NCBI GenBank assembly: GCA_902798285.1
Contig: CADBVZ010000002.1
Span: 1-64,000, forward strand
Source of the DNA: an uncultured Prevotella sp.
GTDB taxonomy: Bacteria; Bacteroidota; Bacteroidia; Bacteroidales; Bacteroidaceae
Direction of reading: 5' to 3'
Length of the DNA: 64,000 bases
This document shows positions 1-8,859 of the stretch, in pieces. Positions within the stretch are counted from its first letter, which is position 1. Each line of letters starts with the position of its first letter. The notes under the pieces were generated by a model. It was not told the DNA's origin. It made no database searches and saw nothing but the letters and a program-made list of their open reading frames with translations. Made by a program: the position numbers and the translations under genes.

Positions 1-942
1 GACTCCAAACGGGGCTGGCCGCGCTTCTGGCGCGAACTGGGTGCCACTGTCTTCAACCCCATGGGCGAGCTCAAGCGCTTTGCCACTGGCGATGCTTGGA
101 CGGTCAAGAAGGATCACTACCGCTATCACGACTATCATCGCAACCCCGTCGAGATCAGCATCTCTGCTGGCGACCGCTATCTGGCCGACGATGGGCATCT
201 CTTCAAGGGAGAACATAACCCCTATATCAACTTTGCGATGCAATACGGCGATCCTGTGAATGAGAATGAAAACAATGCTCCATACGACTTCTTCGAGACT
301 GAGCTGACTTTCGGACTCTCCAAAAATCAGCCGATGCTCAACCAGGTTCACCTCTTAGGCCGACTCTGGAGCACACCGATGATCGAGCGCAAGAACATCC
401 GTGCCGAGTTCGGTATCTACCAGCACTTCGACTACTTTGATTCCAAGCCGGTCAAGAATGGTTCCGATTACACGCCTTACCGTATCAGCGAGGCAGCTGC
501 CTTTGGTCCTGGTGCCATCATTCAGATGCCAGAGGTGGGCATGATCTCACATCTCGAGCAACGCATCTTCCTTAACGGCATCCTGCTCGGCGGTACCAAG
601 AGCGACTACTACAGCGTTATCGACCGCGACTACAACATGGGAAGCGGTTTTAGCATCAAGGCCAAGACCCACATGGAGCTGCGCCACTTCGGTCGCTTCA
701 TCCTCAACGCCCACTACTATCGCATCTTCACTTGGAAAGGCTATGATCCTAACGTTGACCTGTCGAAGCTCACTGAAGAGGAAATGCTTCACCTGAACTC
801 ACAGGGTGACAAGGGAAATGCCGCCCTGCTCGTCATCAACCCGACGACCGAGTTCGACATCCGTCGTACTCACTATGCGTATTATGACGATGTGAAGTGT
901 AACACCTTCGAACTGAAATTGGGTGCTACTGTGCACCTGTAG
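1..942 (+). CDS. Outer-membrane-type protein, 5' end missing, possibly DUF3943 family
   Basis: The reading frame is open from base 1, so the true start lies upstream and 313 C-terminal residues are seen. The visible part begins with a Trp/Arg-rich stretch (GWPRFWRELG, then NPMGELKRF) and continues with alternating aromatic and polar residues typical of beta-strands in Bacteroidetes outer-membrane proteins. From memory this resembles DUF3943 proteins, whose function is unknown to me; the family assignment is tentative. The protein ends in a strand-like segment (FELKLGATVHL). It is followed after 62 bp by an esterase gene on the same strand, and the first four genes may be co-transcribed. Confidence 0.6.
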   Translation, partial: DSKRGWPRFWRELGATVFNPMGELKRFATGDAWTVKKDHYRYHDYHRNPVEISISAGDRYLADDGHLFKGEHNPYINFAMQYGDPVNENENNAPYDFFETELTFGLSKNQPMLNQVHLLGRLWSTPMIERKNIRAEFGIYQHFDYFDSKPVKNGSDYTPYRISEAAAFGPGAIIQMPEVGMISHLEQRIFLNGILLGGTKSDYYSVIDRDYNMGSGFSIKAKTHMELRHFGRFILNAHYYRIFTWKGYDPNVDLSKLTEEEMLHLNSQGDKGNAALLVINPTTEFDIRRTHYAYYDDVKCNTFELKLGATVHL

Positions 943-1004
943 CATTGATCATTGCCGACCGCATTAAGGCTTTCGTGGAAAAGTAAAAATAACAAAATAT
1001 CGAC

Positions 1005-1964
1005 ATGAACACAAAAATGAAGAAAATCCTACGTACAGTGGCGATGGTTATCATTGCCCTCATGGTCGTCGGTGGAGGAGTCTGGATGATTACCGGACGC
1101 TCACCAATGGCCATCATTGTGAAGAGCGCTTTGCACCAGATGGACACGGAGTCGTACGACAAGGCTATGGCCGACAAGACCGACAAGAGTACAACGGAGA
1201 TTCCTGCCGGCGTGGTCTTTCCTCGTGAGGCTTTTCAATATACCATCGGAAATATGCAGGTGTTTGAGGTGCCTGCAGAGAACGACACGAAGCCCGTAGT
1301 GCTCTATCTTCACGGCGGCGCCTACGTTCATAACTTTACGTCCCAGCATTGGAAGGCTATGGCCGAGTGGGCCAAGACCACAGGATGTGGCATTGTGGCG
1401 CCAAACTACCCGCTGCTGCCCCTCCATACTGCCGCTGAGGCTCATCCGCTCATGCTGCAGCTCTATCGTGATCTTCTGAAGGGTATTCCTGCCAGTCGTG
1501 TTCTCATCATGGGCGACTCTGCAGGAGGTGGCTTTACACTGGCTCTGGCACAGCAGATACGCCATGACTCGCTCGACCTTCCTCGCCGTCTGGTACTCAT
1601 CTCGCCCTGGGTCGACGTCATGGGCGGTAATCCTTCGCTACAGGGGCGCGACAATTGGCTCACTATTGACGTGTTACAGAAGTATGGAACCGCCTGGGCA
1701 GGACAGATGGATGTTTCCGACCCTGTCATCTCGCCCTTATATGGCGACATGGAAGGCCTGCCACCCACCGACCTCTTTACCGGTACATGGGAAGTGTTCT
1801 ACACTGATGTATGCAAGACGTATGACAAGATGAAGGCCGCTGGTGTCGATGTTCGTCTGCACGTCGCTGAGAAGATGGGGCACGTCTATCCCCTCTGGCC
1901 CAGTCCAGAAGGTCGCAAAGCCCGCCACGAGATTGCAAAAATCATCAAAACATGCGAATCTTGA
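1005..1964 (+). CDS. Alpha/beta hydrolase (HSL-type esterase/lipase), membrane anchored
   Basis: The 319-residue product has an N-terminal hydrophobic segment (about residues 10-30) that should act as a signal anchor. It then shows the hormone-sensitive-lipase-type fold: oxyanion motif HGGAY at about residues 103-107 and nucleophile elbow GDSAGG at 170-175, with Ser172 as likely nucleophile. A late His in KMGHVYP is the likely catalytic base. A carboxylesterase acting on short acyl esters in the periplasm is the best reading; the substrate is unknown. An alternative start four codons later (MKKILR) is equally plausible. It lies 19 bp before a metallophosphatase gene, suggesting an operon. Confidence 0.85.
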   Translation: MNTKMKKILRTVAMVIIALMVVGGGVWMITGRSPMAIIVKSALHQMDTESYDKAMADKTDKSTTEIPAGVVFPREAFQYTIGNMQVFEVPAENDTKPVVLYLHGGAYVHNFTSQHWKAMAEWAKTTGCGIVAPNYPLLPLHTAAEAHPLMLQLYRDLLKGIPASRVLIMGDSAGGGFTLALAQQIRHDSLDLPRRLVLISPWVDVMGGNPSLQGRDNWLTIDVLQKYGTAWAGQMDVSDPVISPLYGDMEGLPPTDLFTGTWEVFYTDVCKTYDKMKAAGVDVRLHVAEKMGHVYPLWPSPEGRKARHEIAKIIKTCES

Positions 1965-1983
1965 ATAAAATGATAAAAGCTAT

Positions 1984-2826
1984 ATGAAAGTAGATTTATT
2001 TAAATCAACAGGAAGAATCACCCGAACGATCGTCGGGGGATTCCTCGTCCTTCTGCTCTCATCGTGTAGCGGAGGAGTGTTCGATGTGCACCCCTACGAT
2101 GTTGACGTAAGCGGTGAGACAGGCATCAACAAAAAGCAGATGGCTGTTATTGAGAGCAAGTTTGCCAATAAGGACACGTTGCGTGTGGCCTTTATCAGCG
2201 ACACCCACCTCTGGCATTCAGATGCGAGGGATCAGGTGGACGATCTGAACAAAAGGACAAACATTGACTTCGTGGTTCATTGCGGCGATCTCACCGATAC
2301 GGCTACCGAGATAGAGTACGAGTGGTCGCGTGGCATCCTGATGAAGTTGAATTACCCCTTTGTGGCATTAATTGGTAATCACGACTATCTGGGCACTGGC
2401 GATCAGATCTATGAAACGATGTATGGCGACATGAACTTCTCGTTCATTGCCGGAAGAGTGAAATTCGTCTGCCTGAACACCAACTCTACGGAGTATGACT
2501 ATATGGCAGCCATTCCCAACTTCGACTGGATGGAAGAGGAGATGGTGAAGGACTCTACGAAGTTCGACCGTACTGTCATTGTGATGCATGCGCCTCCCTT
2601 CAGCGATCAGTTTAATAACAATGTGTGCAAGGCCTTCCGCCGTTACCTTGACTACTTCCCTGGGTTGATGTGCTGCGTGTATGGCCATGTGCATAATGAC
2701 GATTTTGGTCCTCTCTACCCCGATGACGACCTGATATTCTATGGCATTGACTGTGCTGAGGATCGCAACTACCGAATATTAACTATAACTCCCGACAGCT
2801 ATGAGATGGAACAGATATTTTTTTAG
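1984..2826 (+). CDS. Metallophosphoesterase lipoprotein (calcineurin-like)
   Basis: The 280-residue protein starts with a signal peptide ending in a lipobox-like LLSSCSGG, so it is probably a lipid-anchored envelope protein. The calcineurin-type metal-binding series is complete and in order: SDTHLWH, CGDLTD, GNHDY, MHAPP and GHVHND. These residues bind two metal ions in phosphodiesterases and phosphatases of this superfamily. The substrate cannot be inferred. The end of the gene overlaps the start of the next reading frame by 26 bp, which suggests coupled translation. Confidence 0.85.
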   Translation: MKVDLFKSTGRITRTIVGGFLVLLLSSCSGGVFDVHPYDVDVSGETGINKKQMAVIESKFANKDTLRVAFISDTHLWHSDARDQVDDLNKRTNIDFVVHCGDLTDTATEIEYEWSRGILMKLNYPFVALIGNHDYLGTGDQIYETMYGDMNFSFIAGRVKFVCLNTNSTEYDYMAAIPNFDWMEEEMVKDSTKFDRTVIVMHAPPFSDQFNNNVCKAFRRYLDYFPGLMCCVYGHVHNDDFGPLYPDDDLIFYGIDCAEDRNYRILTITPDSYEMEQIFF

Positions 2827-3484
2827 TATGGCCCTGTTGGCATGCAGCATGTGTGCCATGGCCGATGATAGCATCAGCGCCCAGCAGCCGGTGGAGAGTA
2901 AGTATGAGAAGTCATTGCATCGCAAGGAGAAGGCTTGGGCATCGCTCATTCCTACTCACTTCGCCATTCAGAATGCAGGTAACATGGGTGTGCTCTCCGC
3001 TGGTATCGGTTGGAGTTATGGTAAGCGGCGTCAGTGGGAGACCGACCTCTTCTTCGGCTATGTTCCCAAGCACGATTCTACGCGCGGAAAGTTGACTACT
3101 ACCTTGAAGGGAAACTTCATTCCCTGGGACATCAACTGGACACCCAAGACCGCCAGCGGTGATGCCGGCAGATGGAAATTCCAGCCGCTCACCTGCAGTA
3201 TCTATCTCAATACCGTGTATGGAAGTGAATTCTGGAAGAGTCAGCCAGGTCGTTATCCTGACGATTATTATCAGTTCATGTCCACCAAGTTCCGCTTGAA
3301 TGTGGCATTTGGACAGCGTATCATGTTCCAGATCCCCGAAAGCAAGCGTAAGCGTCATAATCGCATCGCGTTGTACTATGAGGTCGGCACGTGCGATTTG
3401 TATATTCGTGCCATGTTCCAGAGCAGTGTTCCGCTGAAGGACATCCTTGGACTATCTATCGGCATGAAATTCTATACCTTATAA
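2801..3484 (+). CDS. Putative outer-membrane protein, unknown family
   Basis: The 227-residue product begins with a clear signal peptide (MRWNRYFFSMALLACSMCAMA), which favours this start although it lies 26 bp inside the upstream metallophosphatase gene. A second ATG at 2828, two bases after the upstream stop, would remove the charged N-terminus. The mature part is rich in aromatic residues and alternating strands and ends in a short strand (LSIGMKFYTL), as in small beta-barrel proteins. I do not recognise the family. A strong terminator-like hairpin follows at 3511. Confidence 0.7.
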   Translation: MRWNRYFFSMALLACSMCAMADDSISAQQPVESKYEKSLHRKEKAWASLIPTHFAIQNAGNMGVLSAGIGWSYGKRRQWETDLFFGYVPKHDSTRGKLTTTLKGNFIPWDINWTPKTASGDAGRWKFQPLTCSIYLNTVYGSEFWKSQPGRYPDDYYQFMSTKFRLNVAFGQRIMFQIPESKRKRHNRIALYYEVGTCDLYIRAMFQSSVPLKDILGLSIGMKFYTL

Positions 3485-3510
3485 TCTGTAAACGACTTTT
3501 TGACAATCGA

Positions 3511-3552
3511 AAGCCCCACCGGTTTCCACAGTTCCGGTGGGGCTTGCTTTTG
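3511..3552 (+). terminator. Intrinsic terminator after the first gene cluster
   Basis: A perfect 12-bp stem (AAGCCCCACCGG at 3511-3522 with its complement at 3534-3545) closes an 11-nt loop and is followed by a T-rich tract. It lies 27 bp after the stop of the gene ending at 3484. Confidence 0.85.
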
Positions 3553-3717
3553 TTTTACGCGCCGACGCAACTCGTTGCGCCCCAACTTCCGCCCCATCAG
3601 GGTGTGCCTGGGCTTCCGAGTAGAGAAGTTTGCCACGGGCATGGCCAACGAACTGCTCTGGGCACAAGATGGCCTGGTAGAGTAATAATTTAGAATTTAG
3701 ATTTCTTGACCTGAGTG

Positions 3718-3864
3718 TTCCATTATTCCAATTCCAATTAGAAAATTGAGAGGACAACTCCTCTTTATATATTATATAACTAATTGATATATAGATAGTT
3801 ATATACATAGTAAGCGGAATTTGGATATCAAAAAAACAAACTGGAATTGGAATAACTGGAATGG
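3718..3864. repeat. Inverted repeat around an AT-rich core
   Basis: TTATTCCAATTCCA at 3723-3736 is the exact complement of TGGAATTGGAATAA at 3842-3855, and partial matching extends on both sides. The core between the arms is very AT-rich and contains a small hairpin (AGAGGA...TCCTCT). Confidence 0.6.
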
Positions 3865-3993
3865 CCGATGTCGAGGTGATGTATTCCGACACAAAAATTA
3901 CGAACTTTGTGGCCAAATGGGCCATCTGATAGGTCCTTCGGGCATAGGAAAAGACCAGTTGCACGATCTAATTAGAGGTAAAATTATGCTCCA

Positions 3994-4077
3994 AGTAAAG
4001 CCAGAGCTTAGTCGGACTAAAGTAGGACTTTACTCGGAGTAAACCTCCACTTTACTCCGTCTAAAGTAAAACCCCTA
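3994..4077. repeat. Cluster of AGTAAAG/CTTTACT pseudo-palindromes
   Basis: Several short copies of AGTAAAG, TTAGTC/GGACTAA and ACTTTACT alternate in both orientations. The best pair is CGGAGTAAA (4036-4044) with its exact complement at 4052-4060 around a 7-nt loop. The cluster lies directly after the stop of the TPR-type gene transcribed from the minus strand. Confidence 0.6.
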
Positions 4078-4091
4078 CTTTTGGCTCTTTT

Positions 4092-5180
4092 TTATCGGCG
4101 TTTCTTGATAATCACGATGATGAGGGCGAGGAGGAGCAGGATGATAATGGCGGCGGCAATGATGAGGTATTGATGGGCTTCATGCTGGGTGGCCTCGTGG
4201 CTCTTCTCGATGATGTTAAGGATGGAGCTGTACTGATAGCTTCGCGTGTGGTTGCTGAAAGTCTTGTTACACTTTCTTGTAAAATCCATATAGCGTAACG
4301 CACGGTCGAAATCGCCGTCTTTGGCCAAATGCTCGGCGAGAAAGAGTAGTGAGGCCTGGTCCATCACAGCGCAGCGGATGTCATCGAGGGCCGACTTACC
4401 GAGCCAATAGCAGGCCTGATCGTGATTGCCAAGATGCTCGAATACCATGGAGCGGTAGAATGCGGCATAAGCACTCTCGTGGGTTCCCTCTTTCGCAATT
4501 CTGAACCAGCGGTCGCTGATATTTAGAGCATCCTGGAAATGGCGCTGGGCTGTGAGAATGTCCATCTTCAGGTGGAGCCACTCCTCACTGCCTTCCGAGG
4601 CCACCGCCATCACGGAATCTCGGTAGAGGTTCTGTTTGGCGAGATAGCTCTGGTGCTTGTCCTTGCGTTGGGTGAGGGTGGCCATCTCGCCACATACGTG
4701 CATCCAAGCATTGTAATAATCGACGAGTTCCTTGTTGGTAAGGGCCGGCCTGTTGACCAAACGGAGTTGCTCGAGCGATTCTGTCAACATGTCCGATGTG
4801 GAACACTGAAAGGCGAGTAGGGAACGATAACGCCCGGCGAGGTTAGGACGACGGAGACTTTGGGCCAGATTAATGCATTGCTCAGCAAAAAACAAGGCAG
4901 AGTCGTTCCTATAAGACCGATAAAGCTGAAAGAGTTGCTCGGCCATCTTCATTTGCTTTTCTGGGCTGCTCTCCATCCGCAAACTGTCGCGATAGACGGC
5001 AAGCTGCTTTCTATGCTCAGCAACGAATTTGGGCGACTGGCTGATGGCCTCGTCGATCTGCTGATAGAGTGCCTCGAGATCGACGGACTCTTGGGCAGGG
5101 CTTGTATTCTGTGAGCTGGCGGCTGCGGCAGCGATGACCAAACAGGCGAATAATAGGATTCTTTTCATTCTCGGCTTCAT
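4092..5180 (-). CDS. TPR-like membrane protein, resembles the sensor half of DUF6377-type regulators
   Basis: The 362-residue product has a signal peptide (residues 1-23, ending ASSQ), a helical region of TPR-like repeats (about 30-320), and one C-terminal membrane helix (AIIILLLLALIIVIIKK) followed by the stop. From memory, Bacteroidales regulators of the DUF6377 type have this periplasmic helical part and membrane helix, then a cytoplasmic coiled coil and DNA-binding part. Here the protein ends at the membrane helix, so either it is a short relative or the C-terminal half has been lost. An alternative start lies four codons downstream. It has no same-strand partner nearby. Confidence 0.65.
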   Translation of the reverse strand: MKPRMKRILLFACLVIAAAAASSQNTSPAQESVDLEALYQQIDEAISQSPKFVAEHRKQLAVYRDSLRMESSPEKQMKMAEQLFQLYRSYRNDSALFFAEQCINLAQSLRRPNLAGRYRSLLAFQCSTSDMLTESLEQLRLVNRPALTNKELVDYYNAWMHVCGEMATLTQRKDKHQSYLAKQNLYRDSVMAVASEGSEEWLHLKMDILTAQRHFQDALNISDRWFRIAKEGTHESAYAAFYRSMVFEHLGNHDQACYWLGKSALDDIRCAVMDQASLLFLAEHLAKDGDFDRALRYMDFTRKCNKTFSNHTRSYQYSSILNIIEKSHEATQHEAHQYLIIAAAIIILLLLALIIVIIKKRR

Positions 5181-5413
5181 TTAAGTAGTATACTTAATCA
5201 TAATGGTTTTCGCCTGTAAAGTTACAAAGATTTCCCATATATCGCTTCTGATTATAAAAAAAATGTTTAATTATGCTTGTTTTTTAACTCCTTTTTGTGT
5301 TTGAATACCAATTAAACAAAAAAAACGCTTTTCTTTTGGTAGTCTGCGTTCTTATTTGTAATTTTGTCCCCCGATAGCGTGAATATCAACAAAAATAACT
5401 AAATAGAAAGACG
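5181..5413. other. Divergent intergenic region
   Basis: This AT-rich spacer separates the minus-strand TPR-like gene from the plus-strand ligase gene. It holds the ligase promoter at 5335-5366. No other gene or RNA structure was seen. Confidence 0.5.
5335..5366 (+). promoter_or_regulatory. Bacteroidetes-type promoter for phenylacetate-CoA ligase
   Basis: TTTG at 5335-5338, a 20-bp spacer and TAATTTTG at 5359-5366 match the Bacteroidetes consensus (TTTG, about 20 bp, TAnnTTTG). The start codon is 47 bp downstream. Confidence 0.75.
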
Positions 5414-6721
5414 ATGATTTGGAATCAGACAATTGAGTGCATGGACCGCGAGCAGCTGCGCGAGATCCAGAGCCGCCGACTGGTGAAGATGGCGGAGTAT
5501 GTGTATCACAACACCCCATTCTACAGGAAGAAATTCCAGGAGATGGGACTGGAGCCGGGCGACATCAAGAGCATTGACGACATCGTAAAACTGCCGTTTA
5601 CCAACAAACTCGATCTGCGCGACAACTATCCCTTCGGACTGGCTGCCGTTCCCATGAGTCAGATAGTACGTATCCACGCCTCAAGTGGTACGACGGGTAA
5701 GCCTGTGGTGGTACTCTATACCCGTAAGGACCTCGCCATGTGGGCTGAGGCTATTTCACGTGCCTTTACCGCCTATGGTGCTACAAAGGATGATATCTTT
5801 CAGGTGGCCTATGGCTACGGACTCTTCACCGGTGGCCTGGGTGCCCATGACGGTGCTACCAACATCGGTGCTTCGGTGATTCCTATCTCTTCGGGTAACA
5901 CCCAGAAACAGATGACCCTCATGCACGATTTCGGCACGACCATCCTCTGCTGTACGCCGTCGTACGCCATGTTCCTCGGCGAGGCGATGCAGGAGTGTGA
6001 GTGGCCCCGTGAGGAGTTTAAACTGAAGATCGGTGTGTTTGGTGCTGAGCCCTGGACGGAGAAGATGCGCGTGAAGCTGGAGAAGAGTCTTGGCATCAAG
6101 GCTTACGACATATACGGACTGAGCGAGGTGGCTGGCCCCGGTGTGGGCTATGAGTGTGAGCACCAGTGTGGTACGCACCTGAACGAGGACTATTTCTATC
6201 CTGAGATTCTGGATCCGAAGACGGGCGAACCATTGCCTGAGGGCTCGTTTGGTGAACTGACGTTTACCCATCTGACGAAGGAGGGTATGCCGCTGCTGCG
6301 TTATCGTACGCACGACCTGACGGCGCTGCACTATGATAAGTGTGCGTGCGGGCGTACCTTAGTAAGAATGGATCGTATCTTAGGACGTTGCGACGATATG
6401 CTGATTATCCGTGGTGTGAATGTATTCCCATCGCAGATTGAGGATGTCATCCTGAAGTTGCCTGAGTATGAGCCTCACTTCCTGCTGACCGTGGACCGTG
6501 TGAACAATACGGATACCTCGGAGCTGAAGGTAGAGGTGAAGGAGGATTACTTCACCGACGATATGGCGACGATGGTGGGACTGCAGAAGAAGCTGGAGGC
6601 TGAGCTGCGCAGCGTGATCGGTCTGGGCTTCAAAGTGAAGCTGGTAGAGCCGAAGGGCATCGAGCGCTCAGAAGGTAAGGCAAAGCGTGTGATCGACAAG
6701 CGAGACTTGTCGAAAGACTAA
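5414..6721 (+). CDS. paaK: Phenylacetate-CoA ligase family protein
   Basis: The 435-residue adenylate-forming enzyme should activate an aryl acid, usually phenylacetate, with ATP and CoA. The AMP-binding motif SSGTTGKPV lies near residue 90, IYGLSEVAGPG near 235 holds the second adenylation motif, and RTHDLT with a CACGR segment follows near 300. The length is normal for the family. In anaerobes these enzymes often serve aromatic amino-acid metabolism and lie near indolepyruvate oxidoreductase genes; none is present here. The next gene, 37 bp downstream, encodes an ACT-domain protein, a pairing common in Bacteroidetes. The exact substrate is inferred from the family. Confidence 0.9.
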   Translation: MIWNQTIECMDREQLREIQSRRLVKMAEYVYHNTPFYRKKFQEMGLEPGDIKSIDDIVKLPFTNKLDLRDNYPFGLAAVPMSQIVRIHASSGTTGKPVVVLYTRKDLAMWAEAISRAFTAYGATKDDIFQVAYGYGLFTGGLGAHDGATNIGASVIPISSGNTQKQMTLMHDFGTTILCCTPSYAMFLGEAMQECEWPREEFKLKIGVFGAEPWTEKMRVKLEKSLGIKAYDIYGLSEVAGPGVGYECEHQCGTHLNEDYFYPEILDPKTGEPLPEGSFGELTFTHLTKEGMPLLRYRTHDLTALHYDKCACGRTLVRMDRILGRCDDMLIIRGVNVFPSQIEDVILKLPEYEPHFLLTVDRVNNTDTSELKVEVKEDYFTDDMATMVGLQKKLEAELRSVIGLGFKVKLVEPKGIERSEGKAKRVIDKRDLSKD

Positions 6722-6758
6722 TTTTGAATTAAGAATTATGAGATAAACTATAGAATTT

Positions 6759-7184
6759 ATGAAAACTAAGCAATTATCGATTTTCCTCGAGAATAAGTCT
6801 GGACGACTGACCGAGGTGACAGAGGCCTTAGGGGCTGCAGGTATTAACCTCTCAGCAATGAGTATCGCTGACAATAGCGACTTCGGCATCCTGCGTTGTA
6901 TCGTATCGGATCCTGATAAGGCTTATCAGGTACTGAAAGAACAGCACTTTGCTGTGAAGATTACCGACGTGATCGGTTTCATATGCCCGAATACGAGTGG
7001 CTCATTAGCTATTGTGATGAAGCATCTCTCGGAGAATGGCGTATTCATTGAGTATATGTATTCATTTGCCAATGGCGATGTGGCTACGGTGGTGATTCGT
7101 CCTACCGATCTGGATGCCTGCGAAAAGATTCTGGCAGAGAAGAAGGTGGAACTGATGGCTGCAAATGACCTGTATCAACTGTAA
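6759..7184 (+). CDS. ACT domain protein (double ACT)
   Basis: The 141-residue protein consists of two ACT-like halves: KQLSIFLENKSGRLTEV at the N-terminus and IGFICPNTSGSLAIVMKHL from about residue 72. ACT domains bind amino acids and regulate amino-acid enzymes; there is no catalytic domain here, so it is probably a regulatory subunit or sensor. Its position 37 bp after the CoA ligase suggests that it senses an aromatic amino acid for that enzyme, which is inference from linkage. Confidence 0.85.
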   Translation: MKTKQLSIFLENKSGRLTEVTEALGAAGINLSAMSIADNSDFGILRCIVSDPDKAYQVLKEQHFAVKITDVIGFICPNTSGSLAIVMKHLSENGVFIEYMYSFANGDVATVVIRPTDLDACEKILAEKKVELMAANDLYQL

Positions 7185-7238
7185 AAGGTAAAAAAGGTAA
7201 AAAGTGAATAGAATCTGCAATTTTTCTGCATAGAAATT

Positions 7239-7268
7239 TTGCAGATTCAACTTTTTTTTGTAATTTTG
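7239..7268 (+). promoter_or_regulatory. Promoter for tRNA-Val
   Basis: TTG at 7239-7241, a 19-bp spacer and TAATTTTG at 7261-7268. The mature tRNA begins 21 bp after the last base of the -7 box. Confidence 0.7.
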
Positions 7269-7289
7269 CACGCGATTTCGAGAAAACAA

Positions 7290-7364
7290 GGGCGTTTAGC
7301 TCAGCTGGTTTAGAGCATCTGCCTTACAAGCAGAGGGTCGGCGGTTCGAATCCGTCAACGCCCA
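7290..7364 (+). tRNA. tRNA-Val (anticodon TAC)
   Basis: The 75-nt cloverleaf has acceptor stem GGGCGTT pairing with AACGCCC, D-loop AGCTCAGCTGGTTTAGAGC, anticodon loop CTTACAA (anticodon TAC, valine) and T-arm GGTTCGAATCC. CCA is not encoded: after discriminator A the sequence reads CAACA. A weak hairpin with a T-tract (7393-7417) may end the transcript. Confidence 0.95.
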
Positions 7365-7470
7365 CAACACAAAATAACAAAAGGTTATCCTTCCGCAGCC
7401 GGTGAGGTTGCGGTTTTGGGTTAAAGAAAGAAAAGATAATTATCGCTAATCAGGATTATTTAAAGAAGAC

Positions 7471-8817
7471 ATGGAACTAAGTTTGCTGACTGCCATCTCG
7501 CCTATTGATGGCCGTTACAGAAGTAAGACCGAACCGCTGGCAGAATACTTTTCAGAGTATGCCCTTATACGTTACAGGGTACGCGTTGAAATCGAGTATT
7601 TTATCACTTTGTGTGAGTTGCCGTTGCCTCAGCTTCAGGGAATCAACCATTCACTATTCGATCAGCTTCGTGACATTTACCGTAAGTTTACACCCGCTGA
7701 TGCTCAGCGTGTGAAGGATATTGAGAAGGTTACCAACCACGACGTAAAGGCTGTGGAGTACTTTATCAAGGAACAGCTCGACGCTATGGGCGGTTTCGAG
7801 AGTTACAAAGAATTTATTCACTTTGGCCTGACATCACAGGACATTAATAATACCAGTGTGCCCCTCTCTATCAAGGAGGCACTGGAACAGGTGTACTATC
7901 CCCTTGTGGAGGAATTGATAGAGCAGTTACACGACTATGCTGAGCAGTGGAAGAACATCCCCATGCTGGCCAAAACCCACGGACAGCCTGCATCGCCTAC
8001 TCGTCTGGGTAAGGAGGTGATGGTATATGTGTATCGTTTGGAAGAGCAGCTGCGTGGACTGAAGGAAACACCCATTACAGCTAAGTTTGGCGGTGCAACG
8101 GGTAACTATAATGCTCACCATGTGGCTTATCCTCAGTATGACTGGCGTGAGTTTGGTAACACGTTTGTCAGCGAGAAGTTAGGTTTGGAACGTGAGCAGT
8201 ATACCACGCAGATTTCGAACTACGACTGGCTGGGAGCCATCTTCGATGCCATGCGTCGCATCAATACGATTGTGATTGATCTGGATCGTGACTTCTGGAT
8301 GTATATCTCCATGGACTACTTTAAGCAGAAGATCAAGGCTGGCGAGGTGGGCTCAAGTGCTATGCCTCACAAGGTGAACCCCATTGACTACGAGAACTCG
8401 GAGGGTAACTTGGGTATTGCTAATGCTGTGTTGCAGTTCCTGGCAGCTAAGTTGCCAGTAAGCCGACTGCAGCGTGACCTGACCGACTCGACGGTGCTCC
8501 GTAATGTGGGTGTGCCTATGGGTCATGCTCTGATTGCTTTCCAGAGTACGTTGAAGGGACTTCGTAAGCTGATTCTCAATGAGGAGAAACTGCAGGAGGA
8601 TCTCGACAATACCTGGGCTGTGGTAGCTGAGGCCATCCAGACCATTCTGCGTCGTGAGGCTTACCCCAATCCCTACGAGACGCTGAAAGCACTTACAAGA
8701 ACAAATGAGAAATTAACCGGTGAAAAGATACGTAACTTCATTGAGACGCTCGAGGTGAGCGAAGACGTGAAGGAGGAACTGAGGGCTATTACCCCAGCCA
8801 CTTATACAGGTATCTAA
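7471..8817 (+). CDS. purB: Adenylosuccinate lyase
   Basis: The 448-residue enzyme cleaves SAICAR and adenylosuccinate, releasing fumarate in purine synthesis. Family features are HFGLTSQDINNT near residue 117, KTHGQPASPT near 169 and the fumarase/lyase signature SSAMPHKVNP near 295, which holds the flexible catalytic loop. The length matches the longer E. coli-type PurB. It lies 106 bp after tRNA-Val and 42 bp before the pseudouridine synthase gene, without other purine genes nearby. Confidence 0.95.
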   Translation: MELSLLTAISPIDGRYRSKTEPLAEYFSEYALIRYRVRVEIEYFITLCELPLPQLQGINHSLFDQLRDIYRKFTPADAQRVKDIEKVTNHDVKAVEYFIKEQLDAMGGFESYKEFIHFGLTSQDINNTSVPLSIKEALEQVYYPLVEELIEQLHDYAEQWKNIPMLAKTHGQPASPTRLGKEVMVYVYRLEEQLRGLKETPITAKFGGATGNYNAHHVAYPQYDWREFGNTFVSEKLGLEREQYTTQISNYDWLGAIFDAMRRINTIVIDLDRDFWMYISMDYFKQKIKAGEVGSSAMPHKVNPIDYENSEGNLGIANAVLQFLAAKLPVSRLQRDLTDSTVLRNVGVPMGHALIAFQSTLKGLRKLILNEEKLQEDLDNTWAVVAEAIQTILRREAYPNPYETLKALTRTNEKLTGEKIRNFIETLEVSEDVKEELRAITPATYTGI

Positions 8818-8859
8818 CCATAAACAAGAGTATTTACATTTTAAAAACAGACAAAAACA

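Larger units (their letters stand above)
3553..4091. other. Gene-poor region with possible decayed reading frames
   Basis: No convincing gene was found. A plus-strand frame at 3821-4042 reads GPSGIGKDQL at its centre, which looks like a P-loop, and just before it another frame reads YSDTKITNFVAKWAI, so one frameshift would join them. This may be the remnant of a primase/helicase-like (VirE/DUF3987-type) gene, but the stretch is too short to be sure. The region also holds the inverted and pseudo-palindromic repeats listed separately. Confidence 0.35.

Noticed and set aside
3821..4042. 73-codon plus-strand frame with GPSGIGKD
   Set aside because: No start signal, composition dominated by repeat-derived NWNWNNWN; kept only as a possible gene remnant.
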